Assembly (NCBI RefSeq): GCF_000372065.1
Contig: NZ_AQVB01000002.1
Span: forward strand, 124,001 to 188,000
DNA from: Oligella urethralis DSM 7531
GTDB lineage: Bacteria; Pseudomonadota; Gammaproteobacteria; Burkholderiales; Burkholderiaceae_B
Length of the DNA stretch: 64,000 bases
Direction: 5' to 3'
A program made the translations under genes and the position numbers. Shown here piece after piece: positions 1 to 9,500 of the stretch (position 1 is the first letter of the stretch; each line of letters starts with the position of its first letter). The notes beneath the pieces were generated by a model, which was not told the DNA's origin, did not search any database, and saw nothing but the letters and a program-made list of their open reading frames with translations.

Positions 1-542
1 ATAGCGCTGGTTTACTGTGGGCCAAGGAGCAGGGGATTAGCACGCAGTTAGTTGCGCACCGTGACTACCCCGATCGTTTGGCTTTTGATCGCGCCTTGAT
101 GGCGTGTATTGATAGCTATCAGCCAGATTGGGTGATTTTGGCCGGATTTATGCGTATTCTAACGGATGTTTTTGTCAGCCACTACATGGCTAAACTCATT
201 AATATTCATCCTTCATTATTACCCTTATTTCCCGGTTTGGATACACATCAGCGAGCGTTGGAGGCCGGTTGTACCGTACATGGTAGCACGGTGCATTTTG
301 TGACCCCCGAGTTAGATGCAGGTCCTACCATTGCGCAGTCATTGGTGCCCGTGTTGCCGAGTGATGATGAAGCGAGTTTGACGTCGCGCGTACTAGCGAT
401 CGAGCATCAGTTGTACCCGGCGGTTATTGATTATTTAGTCAGTGGTGTTTGTTATTTAGATGAGCAAGAACAGGTGCAGTGGACTAAGCCAGCGCAGCGA
501 TTATTTGCTCACCCTGGGTTAAAGGATTTTTTGAGTAATTAA
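1..542 (+). CDS. purN: Phosphoribosylglycinamide formyltransferase, C-terminal part (runs off window start)
   Basis: The enzyme transfers a formyl group from 10-formyltetrahydrofolate to GAR, the third step of de novo purine synthesis, in the cytoplasm. The reading frame is open from base 3 with no start codon, so the gene begins before the window; the TTG at 78 is internal. About 179 residues remain of the usual 200 or so. The family signature NIHPSLLP holds the catalytic Asn and His, and ELDAGP supplies the catalytic Asp. The stop is one base before the rsmB start codon, so the two genes are probably co-transcribed. Confidence 0.95.
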   Translation, partial: SAGLLWAKEQGISTQLVAHRDYPDRLAFDRALMACIDSYQPDWVILAGFMRILTDVFVSHYMAKLINIHPSLLPLFPGLDTHQRALEAGCTVHGSTVHFVTPELDAGPTIAQSLVPVLPSDDEASLTSRVLAIEHQLYPAVIDYLVSGVCYLDEQEQVQWTKPAQRLFAHPGLKDFLSN

Positions 543-543
543 G

Positions 544-1908
544 ATGGTCAAACAGAGAAAAAAGCCCACCTCAGGCCGTGTTCGTCATATTGCCGGTGGC
601 ACTAAAGGCAGCGTTACAGCGCACCATAAAGCGCGAAGTCCGGCCGATTTTGCAACGGTACGCCTCCAGCAATTACAGCGGGTGCTGACTGAGATTTTGA
701 AGTTTAAGCATCCTGCTGATGCGGTTTTATCCCAGTGGTTTCGAGAGCATCGTTCACTGGGTTTGCGTGACCGTGCTGAGATTGCAGAGACGGTGTTTGA
801 TATTTTGCGACACTTGCGCCTTTATCGTCATTTTGCTCAAAGCGGTGAGGGCAGTGAGTATCGTCGTTTGGCTATCTTGGGGCTCGCTGCAACCAATGGT
901 GAGGACTATGTTGCTGGGCTGTTGACACCCTTCGAGGCCGAGTGGTTGGCGCATGTTAAGGCCTTGCCCTTAGAGGGGATGGCGTGGGAGGTGCGTCATA
1001 GCCTGCCTGACTGGTTGGCTGCAAAGTTTCGTGATTTACCGGCTGCAGACCGTTTAGTAGAGGCTTTAAACAACAAGGCGCCTTTGGATTTGCGCGTTAA
1101 TCCCTTAAAAATTCAGCGTGATGAGGCACTTCAGTTGATGCAAGCGGCGCCCTATGCGGCAGCGGAGCCGGAGCCAAGTAAATTTTCCCCTTGGGGTATT
1201 CGTCTGGCAAATAAACCGGCGATTAACCACTGGCCTTTATTTAAGAATGGCAGTTTGGAGGTGCAGGACGAGGGTAGCCAAATTCTCTGTGCCTTGGTGG
1301 GGCCGCGGCGTAGCGATATGGTGATTGATTTTTGTGCCGGTGCCGGTGGCAAGACTTTATTACTCGGGGCGATGATGCGTTCAGCCGGTCGATTATACGC
1401 CTTTGATGTGTCCGAGGCGCGTTTAGCCAGAGCACGTCCGCGTCTGTCACGCAGTGGTTTGTCTAATGTCACCCCAGTGGTGATTGCGAATGAAAATGAT
1501 CCACGGGTTAAGCGCTTAGCAGGCAAAGCTGAACGGGTCTTGGTGGATGCGCCTTGTAGCGGCTTTGGTACCTTACGCCGTAATCCAGATATGAAGTGGC
1601 GTCAAAGTCCGGCGGCACTCGCCGAGTTATGTGACTTGCAACAGCGCATCTTGCAGAGTGCAGCGCGTTGCGTTGCACCAGGCGGGCGTTTGGTTTACTC
1701 GACCTGCAGTGTTTTGCCCGAGGAAAATGAAGCGCAAATCCAGCAGTTTTTGGCGAAGCACTCTGACTTTCGTTTGTTAAATGCTGTGACTACCTTAGGT
1801 GATCGCATTCAGGGTCTGACTAGCGAGGATGATTATTTGCGCTTAAGACCAGATGTGCACGGCACCGATGGTTTTTTTGCTGCCGTACTAGAACGGCGCT
1901 CAGCCTAA
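544..1908 (+). CDS. rsmB: 16S rRNA (cytosine-C5) methyltransferase, RsmB/Sun family
   Basis: A 454-residue SAM-dependent RNA m5C methyltransferase; the RsmB family methylates C967 of 16S rRNA. The N-terminal ~150 residues form the NusB-like RNA-binding part. A SAM-binding motif (DFCAGAGGKT) lies near residue 261. The two family cysteines are present: C338 in DAPCSG (motif IV) and the nucleophile C388 in YSTCS (motif VI). It starts one base after the purN stop, suggesting translational coupling. The basic N-terminal tail of about 40 residues is a common extension. The RsmB versus other NOP/Sun subfamily choice rests on the domain layout only. Confidence 0.85.
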   Translation: MVKQRKKPTSGRVRHIAGGTKGSVTAHHKARSPADFATVRLQQLQRVLTEILKFKHPADAVLSQWFREHRSLGLRDRAEIAETVFDILRHLRLYRHFAQSGEGSEYRRLAILGLAATNGEDYVAGLLTPFEAEWLAHVKALPLEGMAWEVRHSLPDWLAAKFRDLPAADRLVEALNNKAPLDLRVNPLKIQRDEALQLMQAAPYAAAEPEPSKFSPWGIRLANKPAINHWPLFKNGSLEVQDEGSQILCALVGPRRSDMVIDFCAGAGGKTLLLGAMMRSAGRLYAFDVSEARLARARPRLSRSGLSNVTPVVIANENDPRVKRLAGKAERVLVDAPCSGFGTLRRNPDMKWRQSPAALAELCDLQQRILQSAARCVAPGGRLVYSTCSVLPEENEAQIQQFLAKHSDFRLLNAVTTLGDRIQGLTSEDDYLRLRPDVHGTDGFFAAVLERRSA

Positions 1909-1969
1909 TCGACGACACGGTGATTTGATACAGTCGCATGTTTTTAATTAAAGGAACTCGAATTCAAAG

Positions 1970-4258
1970 ATGCTTGAGCAATTAAACCCTGAGCAACGTA
2001 GTGCAGTGACCACCGATCAACAGCATGTGCTGGTGTTAGCGGGGGCCGGCAGTGGCAAGACTAAGGTCTTAACCAGTCGTATGGCGTGGTTAATTCAGCA
2101 GGGCTTAAGTCCTGCTTCTTTATTAGCAGTGACTTTTACGAATAAGGCTGCTAAAGAGATGCTGTCACGCTTGGCCTCGATTACCCCTCTCAATACCCGC
2201 AGTATGTGGATTGGTACCTTCCACGGGCTATGTAATCGAATGTTGCGCGCGCATTATCGTGATGCTGGCTTAGCGCAGCAGTTTCATATTCTTGATAGCT
2301 CGGATCAGCAATCGGCGATTAAGCGTCTTTTAAAAACGCATTCAATTGATGTTGAAAAGTTTCCTGTGCGTGATGTGCAACGCTTTATTAATGCTCATAA
2401 GGAAAAGGGCGAGCGTGCGAGTGATTTGCAGGCTTGGGATCCACACAGCGCGAAATTAATTGAGTTATTTCAGCTTTATGATGAGCAATGTCAGCGCGAG
2501 GGGGTGGTGGACTTTACCGAGCTGTTGCTACGCTGCTATGAGTTGCTAAGCCGTAATCAATTGATCCGAGAGCATTATCAGCGGCGCTTTCAGCATATTT
2601 TGATTGATGAATTCCAAGATACGAACGATTTGCAATATCGTTGGTTATGTCTGTTAGCGGGTGGTGGCGCCAGCTTATTTGCTGTGGGTGATGATGATCA
2701 GTCGATTTACGCCTTTAGAGGGGCAAATGTCGATAATATGATGGCGTTTGAACGTGACTATGCGCGCGGCAGTATCATCCGCTTGGAGCAGAATTATCGA
2801 TCTTACGGTCATATCTTAAATAGTGCTAATGCACTTATTAAGCATAATCCTAAGCGCTTAGGTAAGGCCTTATGGACGGAGCGTGGTGAGGGCGAACCGG
2901 TGCGTATTATGGAGCTTGATAATGAGCAGGAGGAAGCACGCTGGGTGGTGGATGAGATTCGTTCACTGTGTCGCGAGGGTACAGCACGTCAGGAAATCGC
3001 AATTCTGTATCGTAGTAATGCACAATCGCGCGCCCTTGAACATGCCTTATTTAGCGCTGCGATACCGTATCGAGTGTATGGTGGTACCCGTTTCTATGAG
3101 CGTCAGGAGATTAAGCATGTGATGGCTTATTTACGCTTAATCCAGAGTTTGAACGATGATACGGCTTTTTTGCGCGTAGTCAATTTTCCGGCCCGTGGTA
3201 TTGGTGCACGCACCTTGGAGACCTTGGGTGATTATGCGCGCGCCATCGGTTGTAGTTTAGCGATGGCCGTGGGGGCCGTCAGCGGTCGTGGTGGCACGGC
3301 CTTAAGCGCCTTTATTGAGCTGATTCAGGCGATGCGTCGTGTTGCTGAAACAGTGAGTTTAGCTGAATTAATCCAACATGTGATAGTGCATGCCGGCCTG
3401 AAGACCTATTATGAAAATGAGCGCGAGGGACAGGAGCGTTTAGATAACTTAGAGGAACTTGTTAACGCTGCTCAGGTCTTTAGCTATGAAGAAAACTTCG
3501 AGGGCAAAAAGGCCGTAGAGTTAGTTAAGCAGGTGGCGACTGATGTGGAGTTTGCGGTTGAGGAAAGTAGTGCCTTAGCCGAGTTTTTATCGCATGCTTC
3601 ATTAGAGTCTGGTGATAATCAGGCCGAGCGGGGTGAGGATGCGGTTCAGCTGATGACGATTCATGCGGCCAAGGGTTTGGAGTTTCAGGTGGTCTTCTTA
3701 ACCGGCTTGGAGGAGGGGTTATTTCCTCATGAAAATAGTCTGCTCGAAGAGGGCGGTCTGGAGGAGGAGCGCCGCTTAATGTATGTGGCCATCACGCGGG
3801 CACGGGAGCGGCTGTATATCACGATGGCACGTAGTCGTATGTTATATGGGCAGTCACGATATGCCTTGCGTTCCAGTTTTCTGGATGAAATGCCTGAAGC
3901 AGCGCAGAAGTGGCTCTCGCCTAAGGACGTGAGCTATTATGCTGCAGCACGAGGGCAGAGTGCGTGGAGCGGTTCTTCTTTTGGTGGTCGTGCGAACACG
4001 GGCGGAGCTGCTTTTCCAGGTGGGACGATTGGGGCAGGCCGCGCCACACAAGCGCAAGCGCCGATGAGCTCAGGTGTACGCGTCGGTGAGCAGCTGTTTA
4101 AAATAGGTTTAAGCGTGCGTCATTCACGATTTGGCGAGGGTGTGATTATGCAGTTGCAAGGACAAGGTTCGGATGCCACTGCTAGAATTTATTTCTCCGA
4201 ACACGGGGAAAAGAATTTAGCCCTCGGTATTGCGAAGCTTGAAATAGTGAAGGCTTAA
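1970..4258 (+). CDS. uvrD: ATP-dependent DNA helicase II, UvrD family
   Basis: A 762-residue superfamily 1A 3'-5' helicase for nucleotide excision and mismatch repair. Motifs in order: Walker A GAGSGKT (residues 25-31), TFTNKAA (Ia), IDEFQDT (motif II, near 213), GDDDQSIYAFRGA (III, near 241), MTIHAAKGLEF (V, near 560) and YVAITRARERL (VI, near 605). The last ~55 residues (SVRHSRFGEGVI onwards) resemble the Tudor-like C-terminal domain of UvrD/PcrA that contacts RNA polymerase, which favours UvrD over Rep. The linker at ~650-700 is Gly/Ala/Ser-rich. It is 62 bp downstream of rsmB with its own AAGGA box. Confidence 0.9.
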   Translation: MLEQLNPEQRSAVTTDQQHVLVLAGAGSGKTKVLTSRMAWLIQQGLSPASLLAVTFTNKAAKEMLSRLASITPLNTRSMWIGTFHGLCNRMLRAHYRDAGLAQQFHILDSSDQQSAIKRLLKTHSIDVEKFPVRDVQRFINAHKEKGERASDLQAWDPHSAKLIELFQLYDEQCQREGVVDFTELLLRCYELLSRNQLIREHYQRRFQHILIDEFQDTNDLQYRWLCLLAGGGASLFAVGDDDQSIYAFRGANVDNMMAFERDYARGSIIRLEQNYRSYGHILNSANALIKHNPKRLGKALWTERGEGEPVRIMELDNEQEEARWVVDEIRSLCREGTARQEIAILYRSNAQSRALEHALFSAAIPYRVYGGTRFYERQEIKHVMAYLRLIQSLNDDTAFLRVVNFPARGIGARTLETLGDYARAIGCSLAMAVGAVSGRGGTALSAFIELIQAMRRVAETVSLAELIQHVIVHAGLKTYYENEREGQERLDNLEELVNAAQVFSYEENFEGKKAVELVKQVATDVEFAVEESSALAEFLSHASLESGDNQAERGEDAVQLMTIHAAKGLEFQVVFLTGLEEGLFPHENSLLEEGGLEEERRLMYVAITRARERLYITMARSRMLYGQSRYALRSSFLDEMPEAAQKWLSPKDVSYYAAARGQSAWSGSSFGGRANTGGAAFPGGTIGAGRATQAQAPMSSGVRVGEQLFKIGLSVRHSRFGEGVIMQLQGQGSDATARIYFSEHGEKNLALGIAKLEIVKA

Positions 4259-4281
4259 ATCAGTCAGCGAGATAGGAGTTT

Positions 4282-4590
4282 ATGGTGAGTCAAAAATCTT
4301 TCTTAAGATTATCCTTAAGCGGTATGGGCATGCTGCTTTGTGTCAGCCTCATATCGGCTTGTAGCTCCTCACAGGAGCTACAGCGTCCGGTCAGTAACCT
4401 AGATGGCAAGCAAAGCGCTCAGTCTCGTAGTAGTCAGGGGGCGTGGCGTAGTGGTTCTGGCGTGCAGATTTACGGCACGATTGATGCTGGTTACGGCTAT
4501 TCTTCAAGCAAAACAACGGTCACACGTCCCGATGGCAGTCGCAGCACCATGCGTTCTAGTCATAGCGGCTTACAGAGTGTTGGGCGCTAG
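4282..4590 (+). CDS. Small lipoprotein with a porin-like C-terminal tail
   Basis: A 102-residue protein with a lipoprotein signal peptide: a basic start, a hydrophobic stretch and the lipobox LISAC, with C27 as the lipidated residue. A Ser/Gln-rich linker follows. The C-terminal ~40 residues (VQIYGTIDAGYGY, then HSGLQSVGR) resemble the first beta-strand and turn of Gram-negative trimeric porins and stop where a porin would continue with RWG. It sits 23 bp after uvrD with a GATAGGAG box, so it is likely expressed. It may be a real small outer-membrane lipoprotein or the product of porin gene decay; I cannot decide. Confidence 0.6.
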   Translation: MVSQKSFLRLSLSGMGMLLCVSLISACSSSQELQRPVSNLDGKQSAQSRSSQGAWRSGSGVQIYGTIDAGYGYSSSKTTVTRPDGSRSTMRSSHSGLQSVGR

Positions 4591-4649
4591 TGGCTTCTTT
4601 TGCTGTGCCGATGGTCGCGATGGCTCAGTCTGCGCAAGATTTAATTTAA
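4584..4649 (+). pseudogene. Out-of-frame signal-peptide-like remnant after the lipoprotein gene
   Basis: In the frame one base behind the lipoprotein, the codons across its stop read ALVASFAVPMVAMAQSAQ and then a stop. This is what the hydrophobic core and cleavage site of a Sec signal peptide look like. There is no ATG and an in-frame stop lies just upstream, so it cannot be a whole gene as it stands. It may be a scrap of a porin or another exported protein, or chance. The resemblance is by eye only. Confidence 0.3.
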
Positions 4650-4662
4650 GCTTTAAAAGTAT

Positions 4663-4692
4663 AAAAGCTGCTTGAGTTTACAAGCAGCTTTT
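4663..4692. terminator. Bidirectional rho-independent terminator
   Basis: A 12-bp perfect stem, AAAAGCTGCTTG / CAAGCAGCTTTT, with a 6-nt loop. It has A/T runs on both sides, so it can end transcription of the lipoprotein gene from the left and of argA-yggX from the right. Confidence 0.85.
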
Positions 4693-4722
4693 AACTTTAT
4701 ATTGGCTATCAAACGAGGCGCT

Positions 4723-4995
4723 TTATTGGCTTGGAGGTACGAAGCCATGGGCTTCAACATCCTGATCCTCGAATAAATAGCTTTCCATTTGCCCGGTGAG
4801 GTATTTACGCGCACGCGCATCGGCTAGATTTAGGCGATTTTCGTTAACTAAGCGCGTTTGAATATTGATCCAATCCTGCCACGCTTGCTTAGAAATATTT
4901 TCCCAAATCTTTTTGCCCAACTCACCTGGGTAGGGAGGGAAGTCTAGACCCTCTTTCTCTTCTTTGTATTTAGCACAGTAAACTAAACGACTCAT
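4723..4995 (-). CDS. yggX: Probable Fe(2+)-trafficking / oxidative damage protection protein YggX
   Basis: A 90-residue cytoplasmic protein of the YggX family, which protects Fe-S clusters from oxidative damage and is thought to handle labile iron. The family start is intact, with the single conserved Cys7 (LVYCAKY), then the [12 protein letters not shown] block and the W-Q-DWI helix; the length is standard. The start codon lies one base beyond the argA stop, so the two form an operon with yggX second. The terminator at 4663-4692 follows. Confidence 0.93.
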   Translation of the reverse strand: MSRLVYCAKYKEEKEGLDFPPYPGELGKKIWENISKQAWQDWINIQTRLVNENRLNLADARARKYLTGQMESYLFEDQDVEAHGFVPPSQ

Positions 4996-4996
4996 A

Positions 4997-6370
4997 CTAG
5001 ATTCCTGATTTAAAATTTTTGAAAAAAATCAAACTGTTGCGATTACGATTGTAATTCAATTGCTTTGACTTGGGCAAATCGCTGACGGAGCCCTGAATAA
5101 AGCCACGTTTAATAAACCAATGGGAGGTCCGTGTGGTGAGAACGAACATGCGCTTATAGCCTAAGGCCTTGACGCGTTGTTCAGCGTGGCGCAATAAGGT
5201 CTCGCCATCACCGGCATTTTGCCAATCGGGATGGACAATCAAACAAGCCATCTCAGCCATTTTCTCCTCTGGGTAGGGGAAGATGGCAACACAACCGTAA
5301 ATAACCCCGTCATGCTCTAGCACGGAGAACTTTTCTACATCACGTTCAATGATGCCACGGTCACGCGGCACTAAGGTGCCATCGGCTTCTAGTGGTTGAA
5401 TTAAGCTTAAAATCGCCCCAATATCATCCACGGTAGCGGGGCGTAGGTCATCCAGTGAGTCTTCCACCACCATCGTACCGACCCCATCGTGGGTAAAATA
5501 CTCAAGTAACAAGGAGCCGTCAATTTCAAAAGGTATTAAGTGTGCGCGCTTGACCCCGCGACGTACTGCTTCGGTGGCCCATTTAAGATAGGACTGAGTC
5601 TGTGGTTCTAGCAGCTTTGAGGCAATTAAGCGCTCGGCTTCGGCACGAGCTAACTCGGTAATCAAGGTGCCTTCTGCATCTCGCACACGATTGTCCTGCG
5701 TGACAAAAAGCAGCTTGTCCGCCTGCAAGGCACCTGCAATGCTGGTCGCTAATTCCTCCATGGCCAGATTAAAAGCCTCACCTGTCGGTGAAAAGCCGAT
5801 GGGAGAGAGGAGCACAATGGCATTGAGTGCGAGTGCTTTGCGGATTGAGTCTAAGTCAAATTTACGTACCTTGCCCGTGTGCTTATAATCAACCCCATCA
5901 ACCACACCGACGGGTTGTGCAATCACAAAGTTACCGGAAATGATATGGATTTGTGAATTGGACATGGGGGTGTTAGGCAGCCCCTGACTAAAGGCGGCCT
6001 CAATATCTAAACGAATTTCACCGGCTACCTCTTTACAGCATTCGAGTACATCCACCGCGGTGGGCTCAATCACGCCACGTTGTAGCTGAGTGTCAATGCC
6101 TTTAAGTTTAAGCTGCTGATTTACTTGAGGGTGAGACCCATACACCACCACCAGCTGCACGCCGAGCGCACTGAGGAGGGAGAGATCGATAACCAAGTTA
6201 TTCAGCTTGGATTCCTCAATTAACTCACCCCCAAAGGCAATCACAAAGGTTTTACCTCGTACCTCACGCACATAAGGCGCCACCTCCCTAAACCATCGCA
6301 CGAATTGGGTCGGTGCAAATTCAGCGGCTTCAAGCGCTGAAACGGTCTCAATTTCCTGTGGGTTTGACAT
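4997..6370 (-). CDS. argA: Amino-acid N-acetyltransferase (N-acetylglutamate synthase)
   Basis: Makes N-acetyl-L-glutamate from acetyl-CoA and glutamate, the first step of arginine synthesis. The 457 residues match the classical bifunctional-looking ArgA: an N-terminal amino-acid-kinase-like domain (about 20-290, with VIAFGGELI and [11 protein letters not shown]), which in this family binds arginine for feedback inhibition, and a C-terminal GNAT domain (about 305-450, with [16 protein letters not shown] as the acetyl-CoA-binding region). argG, a later step, is at 61 kb. It is divergent from hrpA across a 139-bp AT-rich gap. Confidence 0.93.
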   Translation of the reverse strand: MSNPQEIETVSALEAAEFAPTQFVRWFREVAPYVREVRGKTFVIAFGGELIEESKLNNLVIDLSLLSALGVQLVVVYGSHPQVNQQLKLKGIDTQLQRGVIEPTAVDVLECCKEVAGEIRLDIEAAFSQGLPNTPMSNSQIHIISGNFVIAQPVGVVDGVDYKHTGKVRKFDLDSIRKALALNAIVLLSPIGFSPTGEAFNLAMEELATSIAGALQADKLLFVTQDNRVRDAEGTLITELARAEAERLIASKLLEPQTQSYLKWATEAVRRGVKRAHLIPFEIDGSLLLEYFTHDGVGTMVVEDSLDDLRPATVDDIGAILSLIQPLEADGTLVPRDRGIIERDVEKFSVLEHDGVIYGCVAIFPYPEEKMAEMACLIVHPDWQNAGDGETLLRHAEQRVKALGYKRMFVLTTRTSHWFIKRGFIQGSVSDLPKSKQLNYNRNRNSLIFFKNFKSGI

Positions 6371-6439
6371 GGCTGCTTAAACCTCTTTGCTAATAATATA
6401 ATGAGTAAACCTTTGATTTTAGCCTAAATCGCAGTCTTG

Positions 6440-6445
6440 TATAAT
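6440..6445 (+). promoter_or_regulatory. Probable -10 element of the hrpA promoter
   Basis: A consensus TATAAT 65 bp upstream of the hrpA start. A weak -35 (TTTAGC) lies 16 bp upstream of it. The -10 is near perfect but the -35 is poor, so this is moderate evidence only. Confidence 0.4.
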
Positions 6446-6509
6446 CCTAATCAGGCACAATCTACTAAGCCTTAAAAAATTTATAAAATTATTACTACTA
6501 CAATTAGCT

Positions 6510-9500
6510 ATGCAAAAATCACAAGATCGAGACAGCTCAGATCTTTCATCTAAAGTAGCCCTATCGCAGACTAAACAACTGCCACCGTTTATCGACTTTC
6601 CTGAAGATTTACCGGTGAGCGAGTGCAGAGCGGAAATTCAAAACGCACTAGCGCAACACCAAGTGATTATTGTGGCGGGTGAAACCGGTTCGGGTAAAAC
6701 AACGCAATTGCCGAAAATTTGCTTAGCCATGGGGCGCGGTCAAGATAAAATGATTGCCCATACTCAACCACGGCGCATTGCTGCTGTGTCTGTCGCCAAG
6801 CGTATTGCGCAAGAACTAAAGACTGAGGTTGGGCAATTAGTGGCTTATCAGGTGCGCTTTAATGAGCGTAGCGGACCTCGTTCGCAGATTAAGCTGATGA
6901 CAGATGGTATTTTATTGGCCGAAACCCAACGTGATCCGCTATTAAAACGTTATGACACCATTATTATTGATGAGGCGCATGAACGCAGTTTAAATATTGA
7001 TTTTCTGTTGGGCTTTTTAAAAAATCTACTCCCTAAGCGACCTGATTTGAAAGTGATCATTACCTCGGCCACCATTGATGCTGAGCGTTTTGCTGAGCAT
7101 TTTAAGGATGCCGAGGGTCGTCCCGCGCAATTGATTGAGGTGAGCGGGCGCATGTATCCAGTGGAAATACGTTATCAACGTGAGGATAGTTATGGCGCGG
7201 TGAGCGACGATGGGGATGAGGATAATGAGCAGCCTGACTTGAGTGAGATGATTAGCGATGCGGTCAGTGAATGTATACGCTCTGGTCCAGGTGATATTCT
7301 GGTGTTTTTGCCTGGAGAGCGAGAAATTCGCGAGGCGGCGGAGGTGTTGCGCCAAGTTAATCAGCAAGGTTTGGAGGTGTTACCACTGTTTGCGCGCATG
7401 TCGCAAGCTGATCAGGAGCGTATTTTCAAGCCGAGCACCAATCTTCGTCGAGTCATTCTCGCCACCAACGTTGCCGAAACGTCTTTGACGGTACCAGGGA
7501 TTCGTTTTGTGGTTGATAGCGGTTTGGCACGGGTTAAGCGCTATTCGTGGCGTAATAAGGTGGAGCAGTTGCAGATTGAGCCGATCTCCAAGGCGGCAGC
7601 CAATCAGCGTGCTGGCCGTTGTGGTCGCTTGGGGCCGGGTATCTGTATTCGTCTATACTCTGAAGAGGATTTTAAGCGCCGTCCGGATTATACTGATCCC
7701 GAGGTGCTGCGTTCCTCATTAGCCTCTGTGATTTTGCGTATGAAGGCGTTGCGCTTGCATGATATTGAGGCGTTTCCCTTTGTCGATAAACCAAGCGGCC
7801 GAGCGATTGCCGATGGCTATCATTTACTGCAGGAATTGGGTGCCTTAAATGAGCATAATCGCTTGACCTCGACTGGTCGTATGCTGTCGCGGCTACCCTT
7901 AGATCCCAAAATTGCACGCATGATTTTGGCTGCAAAAGAGCATCATTGTTTGACTGAAATGTGCATTATCGCTGCGGCCTTATCCATTCAGGATCCACGA
8001 GAACGCCCCTTTGAAGCGCAGGAAGCCAGTACCCAAGCACATGCGAAGTTTCGTGATAAAGAGTCGGAGTTTATTTCTTATTTAAAGCTCTGGAGTTGGT
8101 ATCAAGAGCAATATGAGAGCCGTGAGTCAAATCGCAAATTGCAACGCCAGTTACGTAAGGAGTTTTTATCCCCGCTACGCCTAAGAGAGTGGCAAGATAT
8201 TCATCAGCAAATTAGGCAGTTGGTAGAGGAGCAACAATGGCGTTTTAATCAGGTTGACGCTACCTATGAGGAATTGCATCGAGCCTTATTAAGCGGCTTA
8301 TTGGGTAATATCGGTTTACGCAGTGAAAGCGTGCGTGAATATGAGGGCGCCCGCGGTATTCGCTTTGTGGTGCACCCGAGCTCCTATTTACAGCGACGGG
8401 CGGCAAAGTGGATTATGGCAGCCGAGTTAGTAGAAACCACACGCCTCTTTGCACGCACCGTAGCCCGGGTGGAGCCGCAATGGATAGAGCAAGCAGGTCG
8501 CCATTTATTAAAAAAGCTCTATTCTGAACCACATTTTGACCCGCGTCGCGGTCAGGTGATGGTGTATGAGCGAGCGACCCTCTATGGTTTACAGCTTTAT
8601 CAGGGGCGCAAGATTAGTTATGCGCGACTGGACCCTGCCCATGCACGGGAGTTATTTATTCGTGAGGCCTTGGTGGCGGGCGCAATACGGCAAAACTTGC
8701 CTTTTTTGACGCATAACTTGCGCTTGATTGAGGAGATTGAGCATTTAGAACATAAGTCACGTCGCCAAGACATCTTGGTGGATGATGAGTTAATTTATCG
8801 CTTCTATGATCAATATATTCCTCAGGATATGCACCAAGTGGCGACGTTGGAGCATTGGTATAAAAATCTCTCAAGCGCAGAGCAGGCACAACTAAAACTG
8901 AATAAAGATGAGTTAATGCGGCATGAGGCTGCCGGTATCAGTACCGAGCAATTTCCTAAGTATTTAGAGTTAGATGGTTTAAGCTTAAAATTAACTTATC
9001 ATTTTGAGCCTGGTTCACCTAAAGACGGGGTGACCATGGAGGTGCCGGTGTATGCTTTAAAGCAGATCAATCCAATCCACACGCAATGGTTAGTGCCGGG
9101 CATGCTTAAGGAAAAGGTCGCCCTGTTGTTACGCTCATTGCCGCAGCGCTTACGGCGCCATTGTGTGCCGATTCCAGACTATGCCGAACAATTTGTCGAG
9201 GCCGTGTCCGCTGCACCGGCCTTAAAAGAAAAGCCGCTCTTATCCGTCTTGATTGATGATATTTGGCAGCAAACAAGGGTGCGGGTACAGAGCACAGATT
9301 TTAAAGAGGAAACGATTCCGCCGCATCTCTCGATGATTTATAAAGTGGTCGATGAGCATGGGCGGATGTTGAGTTCTAGTCGTAATTTGGCTTTATTAAA
9401 GGCTGAGCATGCGCCAGCCGCTGAACAAAGCTTTAAAGAATTGCTGGGAGAGGATAGGGGTACGCAAGCCACCCTAGAAGACCATCAGCATATTAGCAGC

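Noticed and set aside
4403-4675. 90-codon frame overlapping the small lipoprotein
   Set aside because: It lacks a ribosome site and starts inside the lipoprotein gene; the lipobox-bearing frame is the better gene.
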